A DNA stretch of 64,000 nt, from NCBI GenBank assembly GCA_963709505.1, contig CAVPXC010000032.1, forward strand, positions 62,001 to 126,000, given 5' to 3'. Origin of the DNA: CAVPXC01 sp963709505 (GTDB lineage: Bacteria > Chloroflexota > Anaerolineae > JAAEKA01). The notes beneath the pieces were generated by a model. The model was given only the letters and a program-made list of their open reading frames with translations. It did no database searches and was not told the origin of the DNA. Each line of letters opens with the position of its first letter. The first letter of the stretch is position 1. The translations under genes were made by a program, and so were the position numbers. Shown here piece by piece: positions 23,191 through 33,646 of this stretch.

Positions 23191-24192
23191 TTGTTCGAAA
23201 AGCAAATTGGCATTGACTTAGGCACCGTTAACGTCATCGTCTATGTGAGCGGCAAGGGCATTATTCTGCAAGAGCCCTCGGTCGTCGCCATCTCAGCCCG
23301 CGATAACAAGATTGTGGCAGTTGGACAAGAGGCTCGCGACATGCTAGGCCGTACGCCTGAGAGCATCGAAGTCGCCCGGCCACTGCGAGCCGGCGTGGTA
23401 GCTGACTATGTTGTCACCGAGGCCATGTTGCGCTACTTTATCCGTCGAGCGATTGGGCGCAACCCCTTGTTGCGTCCACGCGTGATGATCAGCACGCCGC
23501 GTGGCGTTACGAGTGTGGAGAGCCGCGCCGTCCGAGATGCGGCCGAGCAAGCAGGCGCTCGAGAGGCCTTTCTCATCCCCGAGCCGCTGGCGGCGGCCTA
23601 CGGCGCCGGCCTGCCGATCGGCACCCCAACCGGTAACATGGTGGTCGATATCGGCGGGGGAACGACAGAAGCCGCCGTGGTTTCGATGTACGATATCGTG
23701 GTGTGGAGCAGCGTCCGGGTCGGGGGCAATCGCATTGACAACTCCATCATCAACTACGTGCGCAAAAAGTACAATCTTCTCATCGGCGACCAGACGGCCG
23801 AGGAGATCAAGATCAAGATCGGCTCAGCGTTGCCACTGGCCGAGGATCTTAAGCTCGACGTGCGCGGCCGCGATCAGGTCGCTGGCCTGCCGCGCACCAT
23901 CGAGATCAGCTCAGAGGAGGTCACCGAGGCCATTGCCGAGCCGCTGGCCGCCATCGTCGGCACGGTCAAGCAGACACTGGAGAAAACGCCGCCAGAGTTG
24001 GCCGCGGATATCATCGATCGGGGCATGGTTCTTACCGGTGGGGGGTCGCTTCTGCGCAACATCGACGACCTGCTGACCCGAGAGACCGGCGTGCCCTGCT
24101 ATGTTGCCGAAAACCCGATGGCTTGCACTGCGATCGGCGCCGGCAAGGCGCTGGAGAACTACGCGGTCATGCGGCGGAGCTTGCCGGAATAG
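23191..24192 (+). CDS. mreB: Rod-shape determining protein MreB
   Basis: 333-residue bacterial actin. Phosphate-1 loop IGIDLGTVNVIVYV, STPRGVTSVESRAVRDA, phosphate-2 MVVDIGGGTTEAAVVS, adenosine motif RGMVLTGGGSLLRNID. It polymerises at the membrane and guides cell-wall synthesis, suggesting a rod or filament shape. The start is TTG 23191 with GGAG 6 bases upstream; the open frame extends earlier into atpC but without family residues. No mreC/mreD follows. Confidence 0.93.
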   Translation: MFEKQIGIDLGTVNVIVYVSGKGIILQEPSVVAISARDNKIVAVGQEARDMLGRTPESIEVARPLRAGVVADYVVTEAMLRYFIRRAIGRNPLLRPRVMISTPRGVTSVESRAVRDAAEQAGAREAFLIPEPLAAAYGAGLPIGTPTGNMVVDIGGGTTEAAVVSMYDIVVWSSVRVGGNRIDNSIINYVRKKYNLLIGDQTAEEIKIKIGSALPLAEDLKLDVRGRDQVAGLPRTIEISSEEVTEAIAEPLAAIVGTVKQTLEKTPPELAADIIDRGMVLTGGGSLLRNIDDLLTRETGVPCYVAENPMACTAIGAGKALENYAVMRRSLPE

Positions 24193-24455
24193 CAGCGTCA
24201 CTCAGATCAGGTTGGAGAAAGCTAGGTATAACCATGGCCGCCTGCGGGGAACGCGCCCGACAGGCGGCTTATCTATTCTTGCCAGGGCGTGCGCGAATTC
24301 TCACATGGTGCGTGCGGTTGCCAATTGGCAAGGTAGGGCAGCGGAAAAAAGAAATGAAAGCGCTTGCAGAACGGCGAACTTCGGGCGGCTACAGGGTGTG
24401 TAAAAGCCTATAGCTCGAACGTCGGGCTAAAGCGTTGAGCTAGAAAGACAAAAAC
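24193..24455. other. Gap between mreB and the MFS gene
   Basis: No gene is convincing. A hairpin GCCGCCTG...CAGGCGGC at about 24237-24268 may end the mreB transcript but has no T-run. Confidence 0.4.
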
Positions 24456-25778
24456 ATGGCGACTCTTTCCTTCCGAGCGTTGCGAGGCGACACCCGCACG
24501 GTGCCAGCCGAGCTACGCCACAATTTTCGCCACCTGTACCTGGATATCCTATGGTATGGTGTGCTCGCGGGCAGCGCTATTTCATTCTTGACCGTGTATG
24601 CCACACGCATCGGCGCCAATTCCTTTCAAATCGGTCTTCTTGCAGCCGGCCCTGCCGTCATCAACCTGGTCTTCACCCTGCCTACCGGACACTGGCTGGA
24701 GAGCCGGCCCATCGGGCCGGCGGTGTTCTGGAGCTCGGTGTTTCACCGCTTCTTCTACCTGATTTGGATAGTGATCCCCTGGCTGTTGCTGCCGCAGGTC
24801 CAACTGTGGCTCTACATCGCCATCACGTTGCTGATGACCATCCCAGGCACGGTCCTTGCAGTGGGTTTCAACGCTCTGTTTGCCGATGCAGTTCCTGCTG
24901 AGTGGCGCGGCCACGTGACTGGTGTTCGCAATGCGGTGCTGTCGGTCGCCTTTATTGTGGCCTCATTAGTCTCCGGCGTGATCCTTGAGCGTCTACCGTT
25001 CCCCACGGGCTACCAGATCGTGTTCGCTATTGGCTTTCTTGGCGCGGCCATGAGCAGCTTTCATCTTGCCTTTGTCCGGCCGCTTTCCGATGGCCGCCAA
25101 CAACGCCGGGCCTGGCATCGCCTGGGCGACCTGGCCTCGCCCGGGGGCATGCGCAGTGCATTGGAGGGCACGCGCACCACGGTGGGTGAGCGCTTCCTGA
25201 CGCGCAGTCGCGGCAAAAGCCTGCTGCGCCTCGAGATTCTCTCCGGGCCATTCGGAATGGTTATCGCAGGGTTATTCTTCTTCCACCTGGCGCAATACCT
25301 GGCGATTCCCCTGTTTCCCCTGTATTGGGTCAATAAACTGGACTTCTCTGATGGATTGATCAGCCAGGGACAGGCGCTGTTTTATGCTGCGGTGTTCATC
25401 GGCTCAACCCAGCTGAGTCGCATTTCCAAACGCTTTGGATACCATCGCGTGTTGGCCGTTGGTGTGCTCGGGCTGGCCGCCTACCCGGCCGTCACGGCGA
25501 TCATGCAGGGGCCAGCGCTTTACCTTCTGGTTTCCATACTGGGTGGTTTGGCATGGTCGATGGTGGGCGGCGCCATCGGCAACTACATCCTGGAGCGCTC
25601 CCCTGAAACTGATCGTCCCGCCCATCTCGCATGGTACAACCTGGCGCTCAACGCCGCCATTCTCCTCGGCGCCCTGGCCGGCCCGCTGATGGCCGAATGG
25701 GTGGGCCTGTCGGCGGCGCTTCTGCTAGCGGCAATCGCGCGCGCCGCCTCTGCGCTGTTCATCTGGCGCAAAGGATGA
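24456..25778 (+). CDS. Major facilitator superfamily transporter
   Basis: 440 residues with about eleven or twelve hydrophobic segments, a cytoplasmic N-terminal tail, and a central charged loop (about residues 210-250). The first helices (WYGVLAGSAISFLTVYATRIGA, QIGLLAAGPAVINLVFTLPTG) follow the MFS pattern, and VGFNALFADAVPAEWRGHVTG resembles the conserved loop before helix 5. Substrate cannot be inferred. It stands alone and is followed by a bidirectional terminator at 25808. Confidence 0.8.
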   Translation: MATLSFRALRGDTRTVPAELRHNFRHLYLDILWYGVLAGSAISFLTVYATRIGANSFQIGLLAAGPAVINLVFTLPTGHWLESRPIGPAVFWSSVFHRFFYLIWIVIPWLLLPQVQLWLYIAITLLMTIPGTVLAVGFNALFADAVPAEWRGHVTGVRNAVLSVAFIVASLVSGVILERLPFPTGYQIVFAIGFLGAAMSSFHLAFVRPLSDGRQQRRAWHRLGDLASPGGMRSALEGTRTTVGERFLTRSRGKSLLRLEILSGPFGMVIAGLFFFHLAQYLAIPLFPLYWVNKLDFSDGLISQGQALFYAAVFIGSTQLSRISKRFGYHRVLAVGVLGLAAYPAVTAIMQGPALYLLVSILGGLAWSMVGGAIGNYILERSPETDRPAHLAWYNLALNAAILLGALAGPLMAEWVGLSAALLLAAIARAASALFIWRKG

Positions 25779-25807
25779 GCCTGGCGGCGCACTCATTCGT
25801 GCAAAGC

Positions 25808-25835
25808 AAAAGCGGCAGCGAGAAGCTGCCGCTTT
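25808..25835. terminator. Bidirectional terminator between MFS gene and tRNA-Asn
   Basis: A perfect stem of 11-12 pairs (AAAGCGGCAGC with GCTGCCGCTTT, loop GAGAA). On the minus strand it is followed by TTTTGCTTTG and ends the tRNA transcript; on the plus strand it follows the MFS gene. Confidence 0.75.
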
Positions 25836-25879
25836 CTTAGGCTCCTGCGCCTAAACTCGAACTAGGAACCAACCGGTTA

Positions 25880-26465
25880 CACTTGTCCTAACGTTTCCGC
25901 CAGGGGTGGACTATCTCATCATCCACGAGGGATGTCGGGCGCTCGAGGGCGGATTATTGCTTGGCTGCTCACCGCCTAGTCTCTGAACCTTCCCATCTAC
26001 ACTTCTGCCGTTCGATGGGCTTGGCTGCGGATTACCATGCGCTCAAGAGCGTTTAGGTTTCCCGACCAGATCACAACATCTGGTTTTCAGTTCACCCGAT
26101 TTTTCAACTGCTCGTCACCGAGCAGCGCTGCTATATCATGTAAGCCAGCATGAATCTCTGCATGGCAGTTGCTGCAAACGAGAATGCACTCGTCTAGCTC
26201 TGCCTGAACCTTTGCCCACGCTCGGGTATAGCCTTTTGAGCCAATCCCGAACTCCTTATCGCCTGCATGATGAAACGATAGTGCTTCAAGGCATCTATCA
26301 TATCCACACACCATGCACTTGCCGCCTTTGTAATCCACAGCCTTCTGCTTTAGCGCCTTTCTACGTCTGAAAACGTAGAACTTGTTCTTACATCGAGGAC
26401 TACAAAAACGTCGCTGGCGACCGGTGAGGCGGTTTCTACAGAGATGCCACCCACATGAACGTGTC
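25880..26465 (-). other. Group I self-splicing intron in tRNA-Asn
   Basis: 586 nt. The 5' exon ends in U and the intron in G, as group I introns require. The core elements appear in order on the minus strand: P (GGTCGGGAAACC, 26055-26067), Q (AATCCGCAGCC, 26023-26033), R (GGTTCAGAGACTAGG, 25975-25989) and S (GATGAGATAGTCC, 25908-25920). GACTA of R pairs with TAGTC of S to make P7, the guanosine site. The 5' part holds an HNH endonuclease gene. A weak P1 (exon GCTGT with GTGGC in the intron, with the U-G pair at the splice site) is possible. Confidence 0.9.
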
Positions 26466-26467
26466 AC
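26087..26467 (-). CDS. Intron-encoded HNH homing endonuclease
   Basis: A small nuclease with an N-terminal zinc finger (CGWHLCRN ... CSPRCKNK) and an HNH core: CMVCGYDRC, LSFHHAGDKE, ILVCSNCHAEIHAG. It would cut intronless tRNA-Asn alleles and so spread the intron. The zinc finger begins only a few codons inside the intron, and no start codon lies between the splice site and it. The nearest in-frame start is GTG 26467, which straddles the 5' splice site; a TTG at 26515 would place translation through the whole 5' exon. The frame ends just before the P element of the ribozyme core. Confidence 0.85.
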   Translation of the reverse strand: MTRSCGWHLCRNRLTGRQRRFCSPRCKNKFYVFRRRKALKQKAVDYKGGKCMVCGYDRCLEALSFHHAGDKEFGIGSKGYTRAWAKVQAELDECILVCSNCHAEIHAGLHDIAALLGDEQLKNRVN

Positions 26468-26528
26468 AGCCGGTTGCTCTGCCGATTGAGCTACGCAGGA
26501 ATGTTCAATTGTCAAAGTACACCCCCAA

Positions 26529-26552
26529 ATTATACCTGAAAGGGAGGTTGTG

Positions 26553-26556
<4 letters not shown>
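26529..26556 (-). promoter_or_regulatory. Promoter of tRNA-Asn
   Basis: On the minus strand TTGACA (26551-26556) and TATAAT (26529-26534), both perfect, are separated by 16 bases. The -35 box overlaps the stop codon of rpoD. The tRNA begins 28 bases after the -10 box. Confidence 0.8.
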
Positions 26557-27896
<1,340 letters not shown>

Positions 27897-27962
27897 GCTG
27901 TGTGATCCGGGTCCTTTGCTCAATCGTCGATATCGCAAGCTCCTGCCTGTTGATGCCGGCCG

Positions 27963-29948
27963 TTAAAGGCTCGGTGCAGTCTGTCGCCTGCCTGAGTAAG
28001 TGCGAATGTTCAAGGTTTGTTCGAGTATGAGCCGATGTTGGCTCAGGTCACGCAAGAGCTGGCGATAGACCAGCGCCTCTGCCGGATGCCCTTCTGACTC
28101 CGCATCTCGCGCCAGGGAGGGCAACAGGCGTGCACGGCCACTTAGGGCATCGATGCGCAGGCGTAGCACCGAATCGACCGCGTCTTTGAGCAACTCCTGC
28201 CGCGAGAGCCCTGGCCAACGCCGTCCGAAGGTTCTTAATCTGCCAAGCAGGGGCGCAACGGTTGCGTCAGCATCCGGCCACTCGCCGTCATTGCCAATTC
28301 TGCCCGCAAGCAAGCCAGAGCAAATGGCCCGTTCCTCTGACTGGCCGAAATCGTCCTCGTCCAATGGTCCCATCCCGATTCGTGCCAGCTCCGCCTGGAG
28401 ATCTGGTAGGAGATCAGGATGCAGCACAAGCAGTGCCAGGCTGTGACTGGCCGGGCTCGACGTAAGGCCTTTATCTACGGCGCCGGCTGATTTCTTGCGT
28501 GCCGGCGAGCGGCCGGCTTCAGGCGGCTCCGCATCGTCCATGTCGTCCGGCGGCTGCACTGGTCGAACGGCTTGTCGAGGCGCGGTCGCCAATGGACGGC
28601 GCTGTAATACTAATCGTTCAACGGTTCGCTCGTCGGTTTGGATCAAGCGCGCCAGCTGTTGCACGTAATGCGCCCGTTGAACTTCGTTGGCGACCTCGCG
28701 AATGAGCGGCGCTAGCCGATCGACGGCCTCTGACTTGCCCTGGGCCGTGTTGAGGTCGAGATCGCGACGCACCAAGTCAAAGAAATAATCGACCGCGGGC
28801 CGGGCTGACTCCACCAGAGCGCGCCATTTGTCGGGGGCGGAGCGAACGACGTCGTCCGGATCCTGGCCCTCAGGCAATGTCATGATGCGCAAATCGGCGG
28901 CCAACCGGGCTTCGTGCTTCACCAACCCAATCGCCGTGAGCGTGGGCACCCATTCCCGGTCGAGGGACTCGCGCGCTTGCTCGATGCCTCGTAGGGTCGC
29001 TGCCTGGCCAGCGGTGTCGGCATCCAGCGCCAGGATGAACGTGTCCGTGTAACGCTTGAGCAGCTTAAGTTGTGGTTCGGTCAGCGCCGTACCCATGCTG
29101 GCGACTACGTTGGTTTCACCGTACTGGTGACAGGCCAGCACGTCCATGTACCCTTCGACGATAATGGCCTGATCACGGCCCCGGATGCTCTTGTGCGCTG
29201 CATCCAGGCCAAAGAGCACGCTGGACTTGTCGAAGAGGGGCGATTGCGGTGTGTTGAGGTACTTTGGCTGCTGATCGCTGCGCAGCGCACGGGCGCCAAA
29301 GCCGATCACGTGGCCTTGCACATCGCGAATAGGGATCATCACCCGATGGCGGAAGCGGTCATAGGTGCTGATCCGCCCGGTCTGCTCGTGCTGTCGCTCG
29401 ACAATCAAACCGGCGGCCAAGATGTCCTCGGTTTGATAGTTTTTCTCGTGTAAGGTGCGCAGCAGCCCATCCCAGCTATCGGATGCATAGCCCAGCAGGA
29501 AAGAGTCGATCGTCGGATCGTCAAACCCGCGCTTGGCGAGATAGTCGCGTGCATCTTGGCCTTGGGCCGACTGCCGCAACAGGTTGTGGAAATAGACCGC
29601 GGCTGAGTAGCTGATCTCGCGCAGACGATCGAGATACTGATCGTGCGCCGAGGGTGCTGAGCCTGCCGCAACCAGAGTAACGCCGGCTTTTCGCGCCAGG
29701 ATCTCGAGCGCCTCTCGAAAGTCGACGTTCTCGCGCTTCATGACGAAGGCGAAGACATCACCTCCCGTGCCGCATGCACCAAAACAGCGCCAGGTACCTG
29801 AGTCGGGAAAAACGACGAAGGAGGGCGTTTTCTCCTGATGGAAGGGGCACAGCGCCTTGTAGATGCGGCCAGATTTGCGCAGCGGGACGTAGGCCGAGAT
29901 CACGTCGACCACGTCAAGCCGCTCTTTGATTTCCTCTACTGCGCTCAT
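27963..29948 (-). CDS. dnaG: DNA primase
   Basis: About 661 residues. The zinc-binding domain (ALCPFHQEKTPSF ... CFGACGTGGD) is followed by the catalytic core and TOPRIM motifs (IIVEGYMDVLA, LALDADTAGQAA), then a weakly conserved DnaB-interacting C-terminus. It makes RNA primers for replication. ATG 29948 (MSAVEEIKERLDVVDVIS) matches the family start. The frame is open to 30059, but a perfect promoter occupies that part. Confidence 0.95.
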   Translation of the reverse strand: MSAVEEIKERLDVVDVISAYVPLRKSGRIYKALCPFHQEKTPSFVVFPDSGTWRCFGACGTGGDVFAFVMKRENVDFREALEILARKAGVTLVAAGSAPSAHDQYLDRLREISYSAAVYFHNLLRQSAQGQDARDYLAKRGFDDPTIDSFLLGYASDSWDGLLRTLHEKNYQTEDILAAGLIVERQHEQTGRISTYDRFRHRVMIPIRDVQGHVIGFGARALRSDQQPKYLNTPQSPLFDKSSVLFGLDAAHKSIRGRDQAIIVEGYMDVLACHQYGETNVVASMGTALTEPQLKLLKRYTDTFILALDADTAGQAATLRGIEQARESLDREWVPTLTAIGLVKHEARLAADLRIMTLPEGQDPDDVVRSAPDKWRALVESARPAVDYFFDLVRRDLDLNTAQGKSEAVDRLAPLIREVANEVQRAHYVQQLARLIQTDERTVERLVLQRRPLATAPRQAVRPVQPPDDMDDAEPPEAGRSPARKKSAGAVDKGLTSSPASHSLALLVLHPDLLPDLQAELARIGMGPLDEDDFGQSEERAICSGLLAGRIGNDGEWPDADATVAPLLGRLRTFGRRWPGLSRQELLKDAVDSVLRLRIDALSGRARLLPSLARDAESEGHPAEALVYRQLLRDLSQHRLILEQTLNIRTYSGRRQTAPSL

Positions 29949-30030
29949 GGGCGATCGGGCTGGATGATGTCCGCTCCTGTGTGGGGCCGCAGGCGGGCTT
30001 TTAGGCTTCGCCAGGACGTATGCAGGCTGC

Positions 30031-30059
30031 ATTATACGAAGTTCCAGGCACGCTGTCAA
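30031..30059 (-). promoter_or_regulatory. Promoter of dnaG-rpoD
   Basis: On the minus strand TTGACA (30054-30059) and TATAAT (30031-30036), both perfect, are spaced by 17 bases, about 83 bases before the dnaG start codon. Confidence 0.8.
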
Positions 30060-30090
30060 TTCGGCGGGATTTGTGGGGACTGGGGAAGCG

Positions 30091-30211
30091 GCGGAGTGTC
30101 AGGTGTCAGGTGTCAAGTGCCAAGTGTCAAGTGGCGGAGTGTTAGTTGCAGGTTGCAGGACACCCGACACTTGGCACTTGCACACCTGACACCTGACACC
30201 TGACACTCCGC
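30091..30211. repeat. Large GTGTCAGG inverted repeat
   Basis: GCGGAGTGTCAGG followed by GTGTCA units on the left is mirrored by CCTGACACCTGACACTCCGC on the right, with a short asymmetric centre. The whole can form a hairpin of about 50 pairs with bulges. It lies between dnaG and mgtC, which converge away from it; its relative is at 22486-22594. Confidence 0.7.
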
Positions 30212-30225
30212 ACCTCTTCCAGTCG

Positions 30226-30703
30226 TCAGGAAGCTTTCTGGTCAGGCGCGCTATGCTCGCCTACGTGAGGGAAAAACCGTCGCTCTACGCGCTGCATCAC
30301 GGCGAGGATGAAGAGGGTGATAAGCGTGGCGGCCAGCGCCAGCAGTCCCAGCCCGGAGCCAACCGCCATGCCGATAGCCGCTGCGACCCACATTGTAGCT
30401 GCGGTCGTCAGACCCTTGACGTGGTCCTGTGCACGCCAGACGGTGCCCGCGCCCAGGAACCCGATGCCGGCAACGATCTGGGCTGCCACCCGCGCATCGC
30501 TGACGTCGCCGGCAGAAGGAAAGGCGTTGATCGAGAGCAAAGTGAACAAAGCTGATCCCAACGCATACGAGCATGGTCGTGCGCAGGCCGGCCGGCCGGT
30601 GGCCGGCCTCGCGTTCCAGCCCGATCAACCCACCGAGAAAGGCGGCGATCACCAGATTGAGTACCATGATCCACGTATCGCCTGAGCTCAGGTCCAGTGT
30701 CAT
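30226..30703 (-). CDS. MgtC/SapB family membrane protein, one frameshift
   Basis: About 158 residues after correction: helices NLVIAAFLGGLIGLEREAGHRPAGLRTTMLVCVG, then in the other frame SALFTLLS, ARVAAQIVAGIGFLGAGTV and TTAATMWVAAAIGMAVGSG. These are the MgtC hallmarks (LGGLIGLERE, GIGFLGAG, TTAATMW). Members are inner-membrane proteins tied to magnesium or ATP synthase regulation. The frame switch near 30560 is a probable indel. Confidence 0.85.
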
Positions 30704-31043
30704 CGGCGCACCTCCAGGGGACTTGCCAACTGATTGCGTCAGTGGCTGAACGGAATCGAGGGGTGTAGGGAGACGGACTGCTCACAAAATGCCAAGGCCG
30801 GCAAGCTGCCGAGATAACCGTTGAAGGACATTATAGGCGGCGGGACAGACATCGTCAACCTGTCTTCGGCGGACGCGGTGTCTCAAATCGTCGTTCCCGC
30901 GAAAGCGGGACCCATCTGGCGGTTTGCGCAGACGCGCCGGATGGATGCCCGCGCGGGCATGACGGTAGGCAGATCATCAATGCGGTCCGAAGTTTCTCGC
31001 TGCTGGCTACCTGAAGTATACTACTGTGCGTTTGGGATGTCCT
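30704..31043. other. Gap with a REP-like palindrome
   Basis: No gene seen. At about 30888-30972 lies a REP-like unit: TCGTTCCCGCGAAAGCGGGA on one side and TGCCCGCGCGGGCATGACGG on the other, each an imperfect palindrome. Such sequences are common dispersed repeats in many bacteria. Confidence 0.5.
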
Positions 31044-31539
31044 ATGGAAGTCAAGATTATCCGCAGCAGGAATCGCACCAAGACCATCAGCGCGCGTGCC
31101 GTCGATGGGGTATTTGTCGTACAAGCGCCGGCCCGGATGAGCGATGCCGATCTTGGAGCCGGTGATCCAGCAGTTGATGGAACGGTGGCAAAGACGGGAG
31201 CGGAAGAAGGGCCTCGACGATGGATCTCTCGAACGGCGGGCGAAGGAAATCAATCGTCAGTATTTTGGCGACCGGTTGCGCTGGCAGTCGATCCGCTGGG
31301 TGGCCAACCAGAATACTCGCTTCGGTAGTTGTACTCCCACTCAAGGCACGATTCGCATTTCTGACAAGGTTGCCCGGATGCCGGCCTTTGTACGCGACTA
31401 CGTGATCGTGCACGAGCTGGCGCACTTGGTGGAGCCCAACCATGGTCCTGACTTTTGGAAGCTGGTCAACCAATACCCCAGCACCGAGCGCGCTCGCGGC
31501 TATTTGATGGCTATCGGCCTGGAGGATGTCGAGGAGTGA
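31044..31539 (+). CDS. YgjP-like metallopeptidase (DUF45/M48-like), one frameshift
   Basis: About 165 residues after correction. The N-terminal beta strands (MEVKIIRSRNRTKTISARAVDG) are in one frame up to about 31140; the rest is in the next. The catalytic zinc site is HELAHLVEPNHGPDFW, preceded by GSCTPTQGTIRIS, both diagnostic of the SprT/YgjP group. Cytosolic; the physiological substrate is unknown in the family. Confidence 0.8.
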
Positions 31540-31694
31540 GGCCAGAGGCGATGCCGCAGGGCAAAGAACAGAGTGAGACTTCTGAGCGACGTGCTGGAGC
31601 CGCCCGATCCTGGCGACTTGCGGCGGGACGCGCTGAAACAGCCCTCCACCTACCGGCTGAAAGCGGAACAGTGATTGGGGAACCCAGGCACAAG

Positions 31695-31732
31695 AAAAGC
31701 GAGGGCAAGCCATTTGACCTGCCCTCGCTTTT
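31695..31732. terminator. Bidirectional terminator
   Basis: AAAAGCGAGGGCA and TGCCCTCGCTTTT form a strong stem with A- and T-runs on the two sides, between the convergent metallopeptidase and subtilase genes. The stretch 31540-31690 shows no gene. Confidence 0.75.
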
Positions 31733-31758
31733 GTATTCGAATGGGTCAATCCGCCGGT

Positions 31759-33400
31759 CTAGCAGCCGACGATCCACTGCTGGGTCACGGCGATGATGTC
31801 GGAAACGTCTACGATGTTGTCGTGGTTGAAGTCGTATGCCGGCACGTTGGTGCCGAACGCGCCGGCTACCAGCTGCACGTCGACAATATCTACTCCGTTC
31901 AGCCCGTTAACGTTGTACGGACAGAGCGCCTGATACATCGCGTACGCATTGATGCGGCCGTAGCCGAAGGTGTTGTTGGGGATCTGCGAGCCGGGCACGC
32001 CACCGCAGGTCTGCGTGCTGGTGAGGTGAACGGCCGACTGTTCGATCGAGTTCTCAATGGCGTCGACGTTGCCGGCCAGGTCGGGCCGAGCCGAGATCAA
32101 CAGCGCCACCAGCCCAGCCACATGGGGCGCGGCCATGCTGGTGCCACTTGCGCTCGCATAGCTGCCGCCAGGCACGCTCGAGCGGATGCTAGAGCCCGGC
32201 GCCGAGATGTCGGGCTTGAGCCGGTTGCTGCCATCGACGGTGACCGGGCCACGGCTGCTGTAGTTGGCGATGGCGTCGGCGCTGTCGGTCGCACCCACGG
32301 TAGTCGACGAGTCATAGATGGCCGAGGGGTCGCAGATGCGTGCTGCAGGCCGAGCCGCTGTTGCCGGCGCTGTGCGCCGTCAAAATGCCGGCCGCGCGCA
32401 CGGCGTCGACGACGGCCAACATCACGTTGGGATCGGTGCATCCCTCGCTGGCCGGGCAGCCCCAGGAGTTGTTGATGACGTCCGGCGCCTTGGATGGGTC
32501 GGGGTTGGTGCCGGCCACGGTGGTGGGCGCAATAAAGAACTGGTAGCATTCGCTGTACGTCACGGGGGTGCCGTTGCCCTGGTCCATATTGCGGCAGCCG
32601 ATCCACTTCGCGCCGGGCGCCATGCCGATCTGGTTGCCCAACCCATCGTCGCCGACCATGGTGCCCATGGTGTGTGTGCCGTGGTAATAGTCATCACAGG
32701 GGAATGGCGAGTTGGCGCCGCAGGAGCCACCACCGCTGTGGATCGAATCGTGCCAGTTGTAGTCGTGGCTGGCCGTGCTGCCGTCCCAGCCGCGGTATTT
32801 GCCCTTCAACGCCGGATGGTCCCATTGATAGCCGGTGTCCTGGCCGGCCACAACCGCATTCTGACCGGTATAGCCGGCAGCCCAGACCTGAGGCGCATTC
32901 ACCTTTGTGATGTTCCACTCGACCGTCGCAGGGCTGTCAGGAGGGGTTGCCTCGCCTTGGCTCACCGGCCCATCGAAGTGCACGGTGGGGTTGGCATAGA
33001 CGTGAGCCACGTCCGAGCGACGCGCCATGGCCTCGACCACGTCAAGGCCGCCGCGCACCCAGATCATGTTCGCCACCCAGTACGGCCGGTGCTCGACGCC
33101 AGCCGCTTGCAGCGCATCCAGGACCGGGCCCTGGGTCGCATCAGCCGTCTGAGTCAGCGCCTCGAATACAAAGGCGCCCTTCTCCAGCTTGCTGTTCAGC
33201 GCTTCGGCGCCGCTGAGGTTGGCCTGCTGGGCCAGGAAGACGATGAACTCGGTCTCGCCTTCCGTGGCGGTGTTCAGCACCCATGGATCGACTTTGGCGC
33301 GCCAGGCGTCAGGGGCTTCCTTGGCCGCCAGGGCAAGGCTGCTGCTGACGATGGTCAGCAGCACGAGGAGGGTGATCAGCGAGAGTGTCTTGCGTTTCAT
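31759..33400 (-). CDS. Secreted S8 subtilisin-like protease with C-terminal dockerin, one frameshift
   Basis: Signal peptide MKRKTLSLITLLVLLTIVSSSLALA from ATG 33400 (AAGGAA upstream), then a propeptide. The S8 domain has Asp in VVAGQDTGY, His in YHGTHTMGTMV, the oxyanion Asn in SAGNSG, and Ser in GTSMAAPHVAG, the last after a frame switch near 32337. The final 60 residues hold two dockerin-type calcium loops (VNGLNGVDIVDVQLVA and DFNHDNIVDVSDIIAV). It is exported and degrades proteins outside the cell; the dockerin suggests docking to a cohesin partner or a structural role. Apart from the indel it seems complete. Confidence 0.88.
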
Positions 33401-33611
33401 ACGAGTTCCTTGACAGAGTGTGGGCACGCCCAAGCGTGCCGTTCGATAAGTCCACGAATATCCTGCCCCAGACCTGACCCATAGGCCACGGCTACGTGCG
33501 GGCAGAGTGGCTGAACCGGGCCTGTGGCGCATTTTACACAACATGGCTATGATCGACAAAGACAGGTAACTGGCATTTGCCTTGGGCTGGCTGCGGACAT
33601 GCCTATCCCAT

Positions 33612-33640
33612 TTGGTTCTTTCGGCAGCGCCGAATATAAT
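33612..33640 (+). promoter_or_regulatory. Promoter of the pyr leader / small RNA
   Basis: TTGGTT (33612-33617) and TATAAT (33635-33640) are separated by 17 bases. Transcription would start near 33647. Confidence 0.6.
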
Positions 33641-33646
33641 GTGGTC

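Larger units (their letters stand above)
25842..26500 (-). tRNA. tRNA-Asn(GUU), interrupted by a group I intron
   Basis: The two exons are 26500-26466 (35 nt) and 25879-25842 (38 nt). Joined, they give a full cloverleaf: acceptor TCCTGCG/CGCAGGA, D-arm GCTC...GAGC, anticodon stem ACCGG/CCGGT with loop CTGTTAA (anticodon GTT), T-arm CCTAG-TTCGAGT-TTAGG, discriminator G. CCA is not encoded. The intron lies between anticodon positions 35 and 36. A promoter lies 29 bases upstream and a terminator just downstream, so the gene should be expressed. Removal of the intron is required for a working tRNA. Confidence 0.92.

Noticed and set aside
25808..26500. Archaeal-type or group II intron in the tRNA
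   Set aside because: At 586 nt with P/Q/R/S elements, U at the 5' junction and terminal G, it fits group I; no bulge-helix-bulge, domain V or GUGYG start.
32318..33484. 388-codon plus-strand frame opposite the subtilase
   Set aside because: His/Val/Gly-rich shadow of the protease gene; the minus-strand protein has all catalytic motifs.
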